Notes under the pieces: model-generated
What the model saw: only the letters and a program-made list of their open reading frames with translations
Database searches by the model: none
Told to the model about the DNA's origin: nothing
Origin: Leptospira andrefontaineae
GTDB taxonomy: Bacteria; Spirochaetota; Leptospiria; Leptospirales; Leptospiraceae
Length of the DNA: 64,000 nucleotides
Assembly: GCF_004770105.1 (NCBI RefSeq)
Contig: NZ_RQEY01000018.1
Location: 464,168-528,167 of the forward strand
Reading direction: 5' to 3'
Translations under genes and position numbers: made by a program
Shown here: piece after piece, positions 49,281-58,811 of the stretch
Numbering within the stretch: the stretch's first letter is position 1
How the letters are laid out: every line of letters begins with the position of its first letter

Positions 49281-50378
49281 ATGAGCTTGAATTGCGGGAT
49301 CGTAGGACTTCCAAACGTAGGAAAATCAACCATATTTAACGCATTGACCAAGGCCGGTGCTGAAATGCAAAACTATCCGTTTTGTACAATCGAACCGAAT
49401 AAGGGTATCGTAGAAGTTCCGGACGCAAGGCTGGACAGGCTCGTAGAACTTTATAAACCGCAGAAGAAAGTCCCAGCTATCATGGAATTCGTGGATATTG
49501 CCGGACTCGTAAAAGGTGCAAGCCAAGGGGAAGGCCTTGGAAATAAATTTCTTTCTCATATCAGAGAAGTGGATGCGATTTGCCATGTGGTCCGTGCATT
49601 CGAAGATGAGAATATTACTCATGTTCATGGGAAAATTAATCCAGTCGAAGACGCGCAAGTCGTCACAATGGAGCTTATCTTTGCGGATCTGGAATCCGTA
49701 GAAAAACAGCACCAGAAAGTTGCGAAAAATGCAAAGGCTGGAAATAAGGAAGCCCAGGAAACCGTTCAAGTTTTAGAGAAAATCCTAAATGTTCTTAAAG
49801 AAGGAAAACCGGCAAGGCTTGCAGATATCAAACCGGAAGAACAAAAACTGGTAAAAACATTCAATCTGATCACGTCCAAACCGGTACTTTACGTTGCAAA
49901 TATCACAGATAAAGCAGCGATTGCGAAAGAAAACGCACTTGTAGATGCCGTTAAAAAAATGGCAGAGAGCGAAGGAGCGGAAGTTGTCACTCTTTGTGGG
50001 AAATTCGAAGAGGAAATTTCCGGCTTAAGTAAAGAAGAACAGTTAGAATTTCTAAGTGAGATCGGAGAGAAAAGTAGTGGTCTCGATAGAATGATCCAAG
50101 CTGCTTATAAACTTCTGGGACTTGTTACTTTTTTTACAGCTGGGGAAGTAGAGGCAAGAGCCTGGACCACTGGTGTAGGAAGCACCGGCCCGATTGCTGC
50201 GTCAGTAATCCATTCCGATTTTGAAAAAGGTTATGTCCGTGCAGAAGTAATGAAGTTCGAAGACTTGGATAGAACAGGTAGCCCAAACAAAGTAAAAGAA
50301 GAAGGTAGACTAAGGATCGAAGGAAAAGAATATATCGTCCAAGACGGAGATGTTATTTTCTTTAGAGTAAACGCTTAA
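49281..50378 (+). CDS. ychF: YchF/Ola1-family ATPase
   Basis: The 365-residue protein has G1 [28 protein letters not shown] (G2), [22 protein letters not shown] (G3), and NITDK in place of the GTPase NKxD motif, which fits the ATP preference of this family; a C-terminal TGS domain includes [13 protein letters not shown] sequence. It binds ribosomes and influences stress responses. No clear ribosome site precedes the ATG. The stop shares TTAA with the convergent regulator gene. Confidence 0.95.
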   Translation: MSLNCGIVGLPNVGKSTIFNALTKAGAEMQNYPFCTIEPNKGIVEVPDARLDRLVELYKPQKKVPAIMEFVDIAGLVKGASQGEGLGNKFLSHIREVDAICHVVRAFEDENITHVHGKINPVEDAQVVTMELIFADLESVEKQHQKVAKNAKAGNKEAQETVQVLEKILNVLKEGKPARLADIKPEEQKLVKTFNLITSKPVLYVANITDKAAIAKENALVDAVKKMAESEGAEVVTLCGKFEEEISGLSKEEQLEFLSEIGEKSSGLDRMIQAAYKLLGLVTFFTAGEVEARAWTTGVGSTGPIAASVIHSDFEKGYVRAEVMKFEDLDRTGSPNKVKEEGRLRIEGKEYIVQDGDVIFFRVNA

Positions 50379-50381
50379 GCG
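50372..50381. repeat. 10-base palindrome holding two convergent stop codons
   Basis: CGCTTAAGCG reads the same on both strands, and its central TTAA supplies the TAA stops of both ychF and the AraC-type gene on the other strand. It parallels the longer palindrome at 33544-33559. Confidence 0.8.
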
Positions 50382-52009
50382 CCTTTGCCGCTACTTTCTT
50401 TACGATAAGAGTTTGGGTTAGTTCCAGTCAACTTTTTGAATTCCAGATAGAATGCTGATCTGGAACTAAATCCCGCCTTTGCACCTATCTCCGTCGTATT
50501 CTCATCCGGGAACTCATTTAACAATACTTTAGCTTCTTCGACCCTGTATTGATTGATCAAAGAAGGGAAATTTGTCTTAAACTCAGTATTGATCAGCTCG
50601 GAAAGTTGATGGATCGTGATCCCAAGTTCTTTGGCCATATGCTCTTCTTTTAAAGACTTGGTTAGATAAATTTTTTCTTTTTCCAATAAGGATTCAATCT
50701 TTATTACAAAGTCTTTCACATCCAAGGAAGAAAGATGGGTTTTACGATTGGAACCTTCTTCCTCTTTCCTTCTCAATATCTCTCTGGATAATAATGAAAC
50801 GAATACAGTCAAAGGAGGGAGGTAATACAATACACCAAACACTGCCATTCTATTATAAGGGTAGAAGTCGAAATGGAAAATTGTCTTATACAGATCCAGA
50901 AGTAGGAAAATCCCCCAAACCGAAATAAAGAACATTTCGTAGACAGTATTATTCCTTATGGAAGAAATATGGGTCTTCCCAAAATAGAATAACATACATC
51001 CGTAATTGAGTACTAAAACTAGGATCCTATGATCGTACCAGAATTGATAAAGTGGTATGAGAGGATATAAGATACCTGCAAAACATACTAGCCAGAAGAA
51101 TGGAGATCTGTAGACTAAACCTGAATTTTCCTTATTCCATGCGGCCAAATAGAAGAAAAAGGCAATATGAGTGATCCCCAGAAATAAGAAGTAATTATGA
51201 CGAAATAGGTTATTCTCATTTCCAACGATGGACGCAAATTCTTTCCCATGCAAAAAATATAATGTGGCTCCCACAGAAATTAAATGAATAGGTAAGGCCA
51301 AAAACAAAGCCTTTCTGGATTTATAGTATAAATATAGATTATATCCGAAAGCTAAGAACAGCACGAACCCTACGCTTAAAAATAGAACGGATCTCAATCT
51401 AACGATCACCATATAATCATCTTCAGATAATAATCGAACAGGGTAATTGATATCTTCGTTGGATAATACGTAGAGGTAGAAGGTCCTTTCTTCTTTAGGT
51501 TCCAAACGTATATTAAAATGGGGAAGTGGGGAAATAAAGTCATTCCAGATAGGATCAAGGTCGTATCCGGCAAATCCTGCCTCGAAATTTCCCTTGGAAT
51601 CCACTGAACAAAGTTCTGCGTCCGGAACATTCAGCCAAAGCAAAACCAAAGTCCTATGAAGTTGTTCAGTTCCGTCATTTGCGAGCCTGAACCTAAGCCA
51701 ATTTCCGGAGTGGCTTCTTTTTAGACGTAAAACGTTTCCAGCATTATGGTGCCATTCCAATTGATGGAGAGAAGAAATTGTTTCCGGTTTACAATGCCGG
51801 AATTGGTATCCTCTATACCTATATTCCATCTTAGAACTGATATTTTCCACAGGGGAAGAGGGATTTAATCGAATGATTTCCGCGTTAGGAAGAGTAGGAG
51901 CTGCGCTTAAAAAATTTACTCCAAGAATACCCAGGAAGAATAAGATCAAAAATCGAAAATAGATATTAGTTAAGAAAGTATTTCGGATTCTTAAGCTGGA
52001 TTGTTTCAT
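50375..52009 (-). CDS. membrane-bound AraC-type regulator with 7TMR-DISM sensor
   Basis: The 544-residue protein has a signal anchor (about 15-35), an extracytoplasmic 7TMR-DISM-type beta domain (about 40-190, with [19 protein letters not shown]), seven predicted membrane segments (about 200-410) and a C-terminal AraC helix-turn-helix (about 430-540: [49 protein letters not shown]). DISM domains usually bind carbohydrates or similar ligands. This is a one-component receptor that should act on DNA from the membrane. It diverges from the SbtA-like gene across 524 bases, so that gene is a candidate target. Confidence 0.9.
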   Translation of the reverse strand: MKQSSLRIRNTFLTNIYFRFLILFFLGILGVNFLSAAPTLPNAEIIRLNPSSPVENISSKMEYRYRGYQFRHCKPETISSLHQLEWHHNAGNVLRLKRSHSGNWLRFRLANDGTEQLHRTLVLLWLNVPDAELCSVDSKGNFEAGFAGYDLDPIWNDFISPLPHFNIRLEPKEERTFYLYVLSNEDINYPVRLLSEDDYMVIVRLRSVLFLSVGFVLFLAFGYNLYLYYKSRKALFLALPIHLISVGATLYFLHGKEFASIVGNENNLFRHNYFLFLGITHIAFFFYLAAWNKENSGLVYRSPFFWLVCFAGILYPLIPLYQFWYDHRILVLVLNYGCMLFYFGKTHISSIRNNTVYEMFFISVWGIFLLLDLYKTIFHFDFYPYNRMAVFGVLYYLPPLTVFVSLLSREILRRKEEEGSNRKTHLSSLDVKDFVIKIESLLEKEKIYLTKSLKEEHMAKELGITIHQLSELINTEFKTNFPSLINQYRVEEAKVLLNEFPDENTTEIGAKAGFSSRSAFYLEFKKLTGTNPNSYRKESSGKGA

Positions 52010-52533
52010 TTACGCCTAATACCAGTGAATCCTTTTCCAGGTAGGATACCAGGTATTTTTCCAACGTCATCCTATTTTTTGGCAAAATTAATACCCAGGT
52101 CGAATATCGTTCAAAATTATAAGAAATTCCAAAAACCTAAACTCATTAATCTAAATTTATAATCTTGGAATTCTAAATTCTAAAGGTCTAGGCAAATAAA
52201 CGAGGGCAACTGTTGACCTGGAATGGGAGAGGATTTGCCTTCTTTTCTCGATGGTTCCTTAGAAAAAACTAATTCCATTTACATTTACTAATTAGCCTTA
52301 AAGTATGATGCCAGGCTGTCATTAACTCTACAAATTCCAATTGTTCTGCTTATTAATTCAGCAAGAAAAGTCCAAAGGTTTAAATCTTAGAAAATTTTTC
52401 CTAAATCAGAATTTTTTAGTGTCCAATTTTATAAGTTTGGAAGGTCTTGTATTATATAAGTTCGTCCCTTCTTATGAAGGGAACTAAAAAAGTCGGGAAA
52501 CCTGGACAACAAAACCCGAGGAGAAAAAACCAA
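52010..52533. other. divergent intergenic region with structured sbtA leader
   Basis: No gene seen. The region is AT-rich and should hold the promoters of the membrane AraC regulator and of the SbtA-like permease. Near the permease, TCCCTTC-TTAT-GAAGGGA (52465-52482) forms a 7-base-pair hairpin with a tetraloop, and TCGGG (52493-52497) can pair with CCCGA (52515-52519), which touches the GAGGAG ribosome site. I cannot fix -35/-10 boxes. Confidence 0.5.
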
Positions 52534-53505
52534 ATGGCAGATTCGGCGATTATACAGAACATACTTAACCCACCGGTACTGTTCTTCTTTTTAGGAATGG
52601 GAGTCATCATCTTCAAATCAGATTTGGTGATCCCTGAGGCACTTTCGAAATTCTTTTCGATGTATCTACTTTTCGCTATCGGGTTCAAGGGAGGTCACGA
52701 GCTATTTAAGACTCCTTTTAGTTCCGAGCATGCGCTGACCCTATTAGCATGTAGTGTTATGGCTACTTTGGTGCCGATCTACGCGTATTATATTCTTAAG
52801 ATCAAATTAGAAAAGCATAACGCTGCTGCTTTGGCCGGATCATTCGGGTCCATCAGTGCGGTGACCTTCGTAACTGCTGGTGCTTACCTTCATAATTTGA
52901 ATATCGAATACGGTGGTTTCATCGTTGCAGGTATGGCTCTTATGGAATCTCCAGCAATCGTGATCGCGGTTATTTTGGATAGACTTTCCAAAAACAAAGC
53001 GAACGGCGGCGGATCCATTAACTGGAAAGCGCTTCTTCATGAAGCATTATTTGGATCTTCCATCTATCTTTTAGTAGGTGCATTGATCGTAGGTTATTTA
53101 ACCGGAGACAGCGGCTGGAATGCTGAGAAACCGTTCACTGAGGACTTATTTAAAGGAATCCTAACATTCTTCCTTTTGGATATGGGGATCTCCGCAGCAA
53201 AAAGATTCAAAGAACTTACTCACGTAGGCTTCTTTTTGATCGCTGCAGCAATCATATTAATGGTGATCAACGCGAGCGTAGGCTTACTTCTCACTAAGGC
53301 GATTCATATGCCGGAAGGGGATGCATTAATGTTCGTAGTTCTTTGCGCTTCCGCTTCTTATATCGCGGTTCCTGCGGCAATGAAGGATATGATCCCGGAA
53401 GCGAATCCGAGTATTTATCTTACGGTGGCTCTCTCAATCGTATTCCCGATCAATATCATCCTTGGTATTCCATTGTATCACTACTTAGTAAAAGCTATCA
53501 TGTAG
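52534..53505 (+). CDS. SbtA-type sodium-dependent bicarbonate permease
   Basis: The 323-residue protein has about ten membrane segments in two inverted halves, and SbtA (PF05982) sequences LFAIGFKGGHELFK, AGSFGSISAVTFVTAGAYL, GGFIVAGMALMESPAIVIAVILDRL and GDALMFVVLCASASYIAVPAAMKDMIPEANPS. In cyanobacteria SbtA takes up bicarbonate with sodium. No SbtB (PII-like) gene adjoins. ATG 52534 is chosen for its GAGGAG site; an in-frame ATG at 52447 lies in the leader. A terminator follows, so it is transcribed separately from the porin/Ehr-like operon. Confidence 0.88.
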   Translation: MADSAIIQNILNPPVLFFFLGMGVIIFKSDLVIPEALSKFFSMYLLFAIGFKGGHELFKTPFSSEHALTLLACSVMATLVPIYAYYILKIKLEKHNAAALAGSFGSISAVTFVTAGAYLHNLNIEYGGFIVAGMALMESPAIVIAVILDRLSKNKANGGGSINWKALLHEALFGSSIYLLVGALIVGYLTGDSGWNAEKPFTEDLFKGILTFFLLDMGISAAKRFKELTHVGFFLIAAAIILMVINASVGLLLTKAIHMPEGDALMFVVLCASASYIAVPAAMKDMIPEANPSIYLTVALSIVFPINIILGIPLYHYLVKAIM

Positions 53506-53514
53506 GGTATTTTT

Positions 53515-53553
53515 CCCCTCCGGGAGTTTATCTCGGAGGGTTTATTTTTATTT
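53515..53553 (+). terminator. intrinsic terminator after the SbtA-like gene
   Basis: CCCTCCG (53516-53522) pairs with CGGAGGG (53534-53540), followed by TTTATTTTTATTT. Confidence 0.8.
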
Positions 53554-53671
53554 AATATAAAAAAAACGTAAAATTCTTTGGACAATCCTCAAAACCTGGG
53601 GATTTTGTATCCGGTTTTAAATTTTAGAAGGAATTTCTAATATTTGGGACAAATAAAACACGGAGAACCAT

Positions 53672-55606
53672 ATGAAAATGTTTCAATTTCTTATAAAGAA
53701 TCCGCAAGTTCAAAAATTTGCAGGAAGTTCAAGTTTAGTATTAATATTCCTTGTGTTCGGTTCTCAAGGTATTTTCGCTCAAACAGCGAACAAAGGTACC
53801 GTTACAGCCGAACCTAATCCTACTGCAACTCCAGCCGTTCCTCAGAAAACCGCTGCCGAAGAAGAGGATAGCTATGTATCTCCTATGAAATCAGGCGGTT
53901 TAACTCCTGACTACACAAGGAGTATGTTTTTCGAACCAGAACTCGGGAAAAAAGTCGCCAACCATAAAAAAGCATGGCTGAACGATTGGATCCGTATCGG
54001 AGCCTATGTTCGCCCTAGATACGAGGACAGATACAATCTAGCATTCGATAAGTCGAATAAAGGTTATACATCCAGGGCGATGCAAACCTCTCAGGTCTTC
54101 TTCATTATAGATCCGAGCCCTTATTTTTCCGCAAAAGTCACTCTTCAAGATGCAAGAGTTTGGGGAGGGGAAACTGCTGCTAGTGTAGGAGATGTTCGTG
54201 CAAACGTATTCGATGCAGCAGGTACAACTACCACTAGCAATCCGGCTGCTGCAGGCGGGACCACTATCCCAAGCCAAACCACGGTTCGAGAAGCCTTCGT
54301 AATGTTAAAAAAACTACCTTTGGACGCAAAAGTCCAGTTCGGTAGACAGATTTTAGCATACGGAGACCAGAGATTATTAGGTGGAGCAAACTGGACGATA
54401 AACGGTCTGTCGTATGACGGAGCTCGTATCATGTTTGATCAAGACAATTATAAGATCCATTTCTTTGGAACTAAAATTGCCGCCAATCAAAACGGTGTAA
54501 ACGGAGTAGTTTCGGCTAACGCTCCGGTCACTATCACAGATCCTGTTACTAAAAAAGCAACAGTTGTGAATCCTGGACAACCGGACCAGTACATAGTAGG
54601 TACTTATAACTCTGTAACTGCGAAAGATTGGTTTACTCTGGATGTTTATTCCATCGGACTTTTGACCAAAAAAACCGCGATAGCTGGAGCTAAATCGGAC
54701 TTAGATCTATATAATAACTCTTGGGCAAAACAGCAAAGCGACCTGATTACCACCGGTTTCAGGATCACTAATAGAACTGCAAATAACAATCTTCCTAAGG
54801 ACGGATTCTGGGGAGCTTGGGATTGGGCAATCGAAAGCGCCTGGCAGAGTGGAGCTACAGGACAAAGAAACGTAAAAGATCCACTTTTAGATTCTTACGT
54901 TCAGCAAAATATCGCAGGAATGGCCGGACAAAGTTACGGCACTCAAGCTCAAAAATATTCCGGATCAATGCATGTTCTCCAAACAGGTTATACTTTCTTT
55001 GAAAAATTAAGAGCAGGTTTTCAATATACCTACGCATCCGGGGATAATAATCGCACTGATGGAAGTAACGGAACATTCCAAACTCTTACAAACCCACGAT
55101 TCGGAGTATTTCCTTATTGGAATAACGTAGCAGGTCTTTCAGAGAATATCGATGTTAAAAACTTAAGTTCTTATAATATCAATTTTTCGTATAAGACCGA
55201 CCATTACGGAACATTCTACGCTGCATATATCATCAATAATAAGGTGCAAACCCAGGATGCTTGGTATGCGATCAATGGTACTGCAAATACAGGAGCTTCT
55301 ACGGAAAGTAATGGTGTAGGGCAGACTACGATCTCAGTTGGCGGAACTGGCAAAAATATTTATAACGAGTTCGACTTAACTTGGATGTACGTTGTAAATG
55401 ATTATGTTTCGATCTGGATCGGTGGTGGTATCTTGACTGCAGGTAATGCTGTTAAGAATCAGAGAAACGCTCTCTATCATTACAATCTTCAACCTGTTGG
55501 AACTGAATCAGCAGGTCTTCATTTAAATACAGGAGTTGCGACAGGAGCGAACGGAACAGCCTCAATGGCTCATATGTTCTTCTTCCAAGTAAACGCAGGC
55601 TTCTAA
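53672..55606 (+). CDS. outer-membrane beta-barrel, alginate-export-like porin
   Basis: The 644-residue protein has a long signal peptide (cleaved near 37, after IFAQ), a Thr/Pro/Ala linker, and a long beta-rich region with alternating polar and apolar residues. Motifs such as RIGAYVRPRYEDRYN, AKVTLQDARVWGGE and AKVQFGRQILAYGDQRLLGGANW resemble the alginate-export (AlgE-type) porin family. It ends in Phe (QVNAGF), as outer-membrane proteins should. It lies 12 bases before the first Ehr-like gene, so it likely leads that operon; the cargo is unknown. Confidence 0.82.
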   Translation: MKMFQFLIKNPQVQKFAGSSSLVLIFLVFGSQGIFAQTANKGTVTAEPNPTATPAVPQKTAAEEEDSYVSPMKSGGLTPDYTRSMFFEPELGKKVANHKKAWLNDWIRIGAYVRPRYEDRYNLAFDKSNKGYTSRAMQTSQVFFIIDPSPYFSAKVTLQDARVWGGETAASVGDVRANVFDAAGTTTTSNPAAAGGTTIPSQTTVREAFVMLKKLPLDAKVQFGRQILAYGDQRLLGGANWTINGLSYDGARIMFDQDNYKIHFFGTKIAANQNGVNGVVSANAPVTITDPVTKKATVVNPGQPDQYIVGTYNSVTAKDWFTLDVYSIGLLTKKTAIAGAKSDLDLYNNSWAKQQSDLITTGFRITNRTANNNLPKDGFWGAWDWAIESAWQSGATGQRNVKDPLLDSYVQQNIAGMAGQSYGTQAQKYSGSMHVLQTGYTFFEKLRAGFQYTYASGDNNRTDGSNGTFQTLTNPRFGVFPYWNNVAGLSENIDVKNLSSYNINFSYKTDHYGTFYAAYIINNKVQTQDAWYAINGTANTGASTESNGVGQTTISVGGTGKNIYNEFDLTWMYVVNDYVSIWIGGGILTAGNAVKNQRNALYHYNLQPVGTESAGLHLNTGVATGANGTASMAHMFFFQVNAGF

Positions 55607-55618
55607 AAAGGAACACGT

Positions 55619-57340
55619 ATGACAGTATTGGCTTATCTATCCGTCATAACTTCTCTTCTCGCACCTTTTCTAATAGGGAATGTGCTTGGAGTGGATTTTT
55701 TCGGGAAAGATAGTTCGATCGGTCTTGGGTTATCTCTCCAAGCGATACTAGGTGGCTTTATAGCCGTATATGTTTACGGTTATGAAAAAGAAAGAAAGGC
55801 GTTGGTCATTTTTGGCTACGCCGTTTTTTTTCTAAGCACAGGGATTTGTTACCTGGTAGGAAAAAGTTTGTGGTTAGTCCTTTTCTGGGAATTATCCACG
55901 ATAAGCGCCTTTCTTCTGTATATTGGAGGCAAATGGAATGACGCCTCCATCCGAAGTTTCGTAGCCTTAGTTGCTGCGGGAGGGATCGGGGCCTTCTTCT
56001 TTACATTCTGGATCTTTTCAAATGATCCAAGATCCGGTTTATTTTTCCTGATCTTGGGACTTTTGATCAAGTCCGCTTTTTTTGGAGTTCATTTCTGGTT
56101 GCCGGAAGCTCACGCAGGAGCACCTGCACATGCTTCCGCGGCTTATTCTGGCTTATTAGTAAATTTGCCTCTTGTATTATTTTCCAAATTTGCTCTTCCA
56201 CTTTTGCCTGGAACCCATTATGCAACAATCCTAATACCGTTAGCCGGAATCGGAGTATTATGGGCCGGTATCACCGCATTATTTAGTAGAGAAGTCAAAA
56301 AATCCATCGCATATAGCACAGTGGAGAATATGAACTTCTTATGGTTGAGCCTACTTATTTCCGCTTATTGGCAATCCAGTGAGCAAGAAAGTTTAAGAAT
56401 GCTAAGTAAGGCATTCGGAGTTCTCTTCCTGATCTCCCTGGTACATCATAGTATCAGTAAAACATTCCAGTTCTTATTCTTCGGATACCTTACTAAATTA
56501 TCAGGGAAATCCGAATCGGATGAAAACACAGGTATTGGAAGGATCAGTGGAATTCCTACATTCTTAGCTGCAATCGGAACCATGAGTTTTCTCGCGATTC
56601 CCGGAACTACGGGCTTCTTATCCGAGTCCACATTTATCAAATTATTATCTGCAGTTTTAGAAGTTACCGATACAAGTGCAGCACTTGTTCTTCCACTTCT
56701 AATCTTAGTCTGCACCGGTTTAGCGGTGGGAGCAGCGGCTCACTTAAAACTTTTCCTTGGACTTGTTCTTTCCAGGCCTCGTACAAATTTCGAAGATCAT
56801 GGGAAGAATACTACCATCAATGTTTCCTTATTTTTGACCGGTGCCTTGGTACTAGTCTCACCCTTGATCATCTTAAGTCTCACAAACTATTATGCAGTGA
56901 GAGTGGAATGGTTGGATTCCTCTTGGTTTAGAGGGATTGGGATCTTAAACGTAATCGGTTTAGTTATACTGTTAAGCGTAGGGTTGTTAGGACTCAGACA
57001 TAAGATCAAAGAGAGAAAACTGTGGGATTGTGGCGGCTTATTCGGCGGATCGGAGGTAGCGATCACGAGTTCGGCTCTTTCCGATCCGCTAGCCGCTCCT
57101 TTAGGCAGATATTTTGCCGATGAGGCTGGAAATTCCAGATTAGACAAAGGATTCATTAAGATTTTATTAAGAATTCTTTCCTCTTTGAAAGCTAAGATCA
57201 GAGGAGCGGATGATGAATCCATTTCCGTAGACTTAACTTATTCTTCTTTCACTGTATTAACAATTTTGATCGTAATCATCATCGTTCGTCTTGCGGAGGG
57301 AGACATATGGTCACAGCTACTTTCTTATTGGGCATTCTGA
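55619..57340 (+). CDS. HyfB/NuoL-like proton-translocating subunit of the Ehr-like complex
   Basis: The 573-residue antiporter-like membrane protein has about 14-16 segments. It keeps the residues used for proton transfer in complex I: Glu91 in LFWELSTISAF, Lys151 in GLLIKSAFFGVHFWLPEAH and the Lys pair in SREVKKSIAYSTVENM. Group 4 hydrogenases carry the same subunit as HyfB/HycC. DabB, the membrane partner of the DAB inorganic carbon system, is from the same superfamily. First Ehr-like gene, 12 bases after the porin, and it overlaps the next gene by 34 bases. Confidence 0.9.
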   Translation: MTVLAYLSVITSLLAPFLIGNVLGVDFFGKDSSIGLGLSLQAILGGFIAVYVYGYEKERKALVIFGYAVFFLSTGICYLVGKSLWLVLFWELSTISAFLLYIGGKWNDASIRSFVALVAAGGIGAFFFTFWIFSNDPRSGLFFLILGLLIKSAFFGVHFWLPEAHAGAPAHASAAYSGLLVNLPLVLFSKFALPLLPGTHYATILIPLAGIGVLWAGITALFSREVKKSIAYSTVENMNFLWLSLLISAYWQSSEQESLRMLSKAFGVLFLISLVHHSISKTFQFLFFGYLTKLSGKSESDENTGIGRISGIPTFLAAIGTMSFLAIPGTTGFLSESTFIKLLSAVLEVTDTSAALVLPLLILVCTGLAVGAAAHLKLFLGLVLSRPRTNFEDHGKNTTINVSLFLTGALVLVSPLIILSLTNYYAVRVEWLDSSWFRGIGILNVIGLVILLSVGLLGLRHKIKERKLWDCGGLFGGSEVAITSSALSDPLAAPLGRYFADEAGNSRLDKGFIKILLRILSSLKAKIRGADDESISVDLTYSSFTVLTILIVIIIVRLAEGDIWSQLLSYWAF

Positions 57341-58197
57341 TCCAGATCTTAGCCTTTATATCCCTTCCTTTCTTATGCGGAGGAATTCTCCAAAAGATCA
57401 GAGCTTATGCTCAAGGTAGAAGAGGTGCACCTGTTCTGCAGATACTTTATGATACCGTTCGAATGATCAAAAAAAGTCCTATAGACGGTCCTTTCTCCGG
57501 ATTTTTCTCTGAAAGTTCTGCAATATTCGCTTTTGCTTTCGGATTAGTTTTATGGTCTCTGGTTTCTTTCGAATGGGCTTCCTTATTACTGATCCCATTT
57601 TTAATAGGAATGATCCGATTTGCAACTGTGGCTTACGCAGTTGAGAACGGAACTTCTTTCGGTGGGATGGGAGCAGCAAGAGAAACTCTTCTTTTCATTT
57701 TCGGAGAACCAATTCTGATCTTAGTACTTGTAGTATTAGAATCTAACGTAGTATTTCACGAAAACTTCGCACATATTTCTTTTGCGATCTTGTTTTTCTT
57801 AGGAGCTACATTGATCGTTCTTTCCGAACTCGCCAAACCACCATTTGATGATCCAAGAACTCACTTAGAACTTACAATGGTTCACGAAGCGATGTTACTC
57901 GAAGCATCCGGAAGAACTAGAGCATTCTTTGAACTGGCTCACCAATTCAAAACAGCTTCTTTGTTCTTACTCCTCACCAAACTGGGACTGGAACATATGG
58001 AAGTATTCTTAGGAGTTTCTTCTGTTCCGATATGGAAAGAGTTAGCTTCCTTCGGAGGAGCAATTCTCCTTTCCGCGTTAATCGGTTATTGGGAAGCAAA
58101 TAGCACAAGAAGAAAATGGATCTGGATCCCGGAATTACTCGGACTGAATTTTATCTTCATGCTAATCTTGGGAATTCTTCTAAAACTAGGTAAATAA
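57307..58197 (+). CDS. HyfC/NuoH-like membrane subunit
   Basis: The 296-residue protein has about eight membrane segments and the NuoH/HyfC sequences QKIRAYAQGRRGAPVLQILYD, FGGMGAARETLLFIFGEP and ELAKPPFDDPRTHLELTMVHEAML. This subunit joins the membrane arm to the peripheral core in complex I and group 4 hydrogenases. The conserved acidic residues of the coupling channel are present. The ATG is behind GGAGGGA inside the end of the previous gene. Confidence 0.92.
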   Translation: MVTATFLLGILIQILAFISLPFLCGGILQKIRAYAQGRRGAPVLQILYDTVRMIKKSPIDGPFSGFFSESSAIFAFAFGLVLWSLVSFEWASLLLIPFLIGMIRFATVAYAVENGTSFGGMGAARETLLFIFGEPILILVLVVLESNVVFHENFAHISFAILFFLGATLIVLSELAKPPFDDPRTHLELTMVHEAMLLEASGRTRAFFELAHQFKTASLFLLLTKLGLEHMEVFLGVSSVPIWKELASFGGAILLSALIGYWEANSTRRKWIWIPELLGLNFIFMLILGILLKLGK

Positions 58198-58199
58198 AT

Positions 58200-58811
58200 A
58201 TGAGCGCAGACCTTAGTTATCTTATCATTCTACTGACCGGTGTGGTCATTCTTTTAGAGAACAGGCTCAAGAGGGTAGTTATCCTTTTGGGAATCCAAGG
58301 TTTTCTTTTACTCCTTCCTTTATACCAAGAAGAAAGTGGAGACGGTTTCCATTCTATCTTTTTAGCGGCAATGGTGATCGTATTCAAAGGGTTCCTAACT
58401 CCTATCATTCTTTTTTGGACAGCGAGAAGAATACATTCACCTGAATCAACTTTTCCTAAAGTAGGATATCTTCCTACACTCGCACTTTTATTCGCGGGTG
58501 CAGCGGCATGTTACTTCTTTATGGATATGGTTTCCGCATTTTTCGGAAAATCACATCAATACGGCTTATTGTATGTGCTTCTTCTAATATACATCGGTGT
58601 GATCGGTTTTATTGTAAGAAGGAACTGGATTGGTGTGATCGCATGTTTTAGTATCTTTGAGAACGGAACATTTTTACTCACTCTACTCCTAAAATCGGGA
58701 GTCCCCATAGGGAGTGAGTTTGGTTCCTTCTTAGACGCGGTCCTAATTATCGGTGCAGGCGCCGCACTCAGGATCAATAGCGAACAATATAAGGGAGAAG
58801 TGTCCAGATGA
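58200..58811 (+). CDS. HyfE/NuoK-like small membrane subunit
   Basis: The 203-residue protein has about six membrane segments and resembles HyfE: LLENRLKRVVILLGIQGFLL near residue 20, FKGFLTPIILFWTARRI near 62, and FENGTFLLTLLLKSGVP. It is the NuoK-like part of group 4 and Ehr complexes. It starts two bases after the previous stop and overlaps the next gene by four bases. Confidence 0.85.
   Translation: MSADLSYLIILLTGVVILLENRLKRVVILLGIQGFLLLLPLYQEESGDGFHSIFLAAMVIVFKGFLTPIILFWTARRIHSPESTFPKVGYLPTLALLFAGAAACYFFMDMVSAFFGKSHQYGLLYVLLLIYIGVIGFIVRRNWIGVIACFSIFENGTFLLTLLLKSGVPIGSEFGSFLDAVLIIGAGAALRINSEQYKGEVSR

Noticed and set aside
49326..49769. Minus-strand open frame inside ychF.
   Set aside because: It is a shadow of a highly conserved coding region and shows no protein-like motif or ribosome site.
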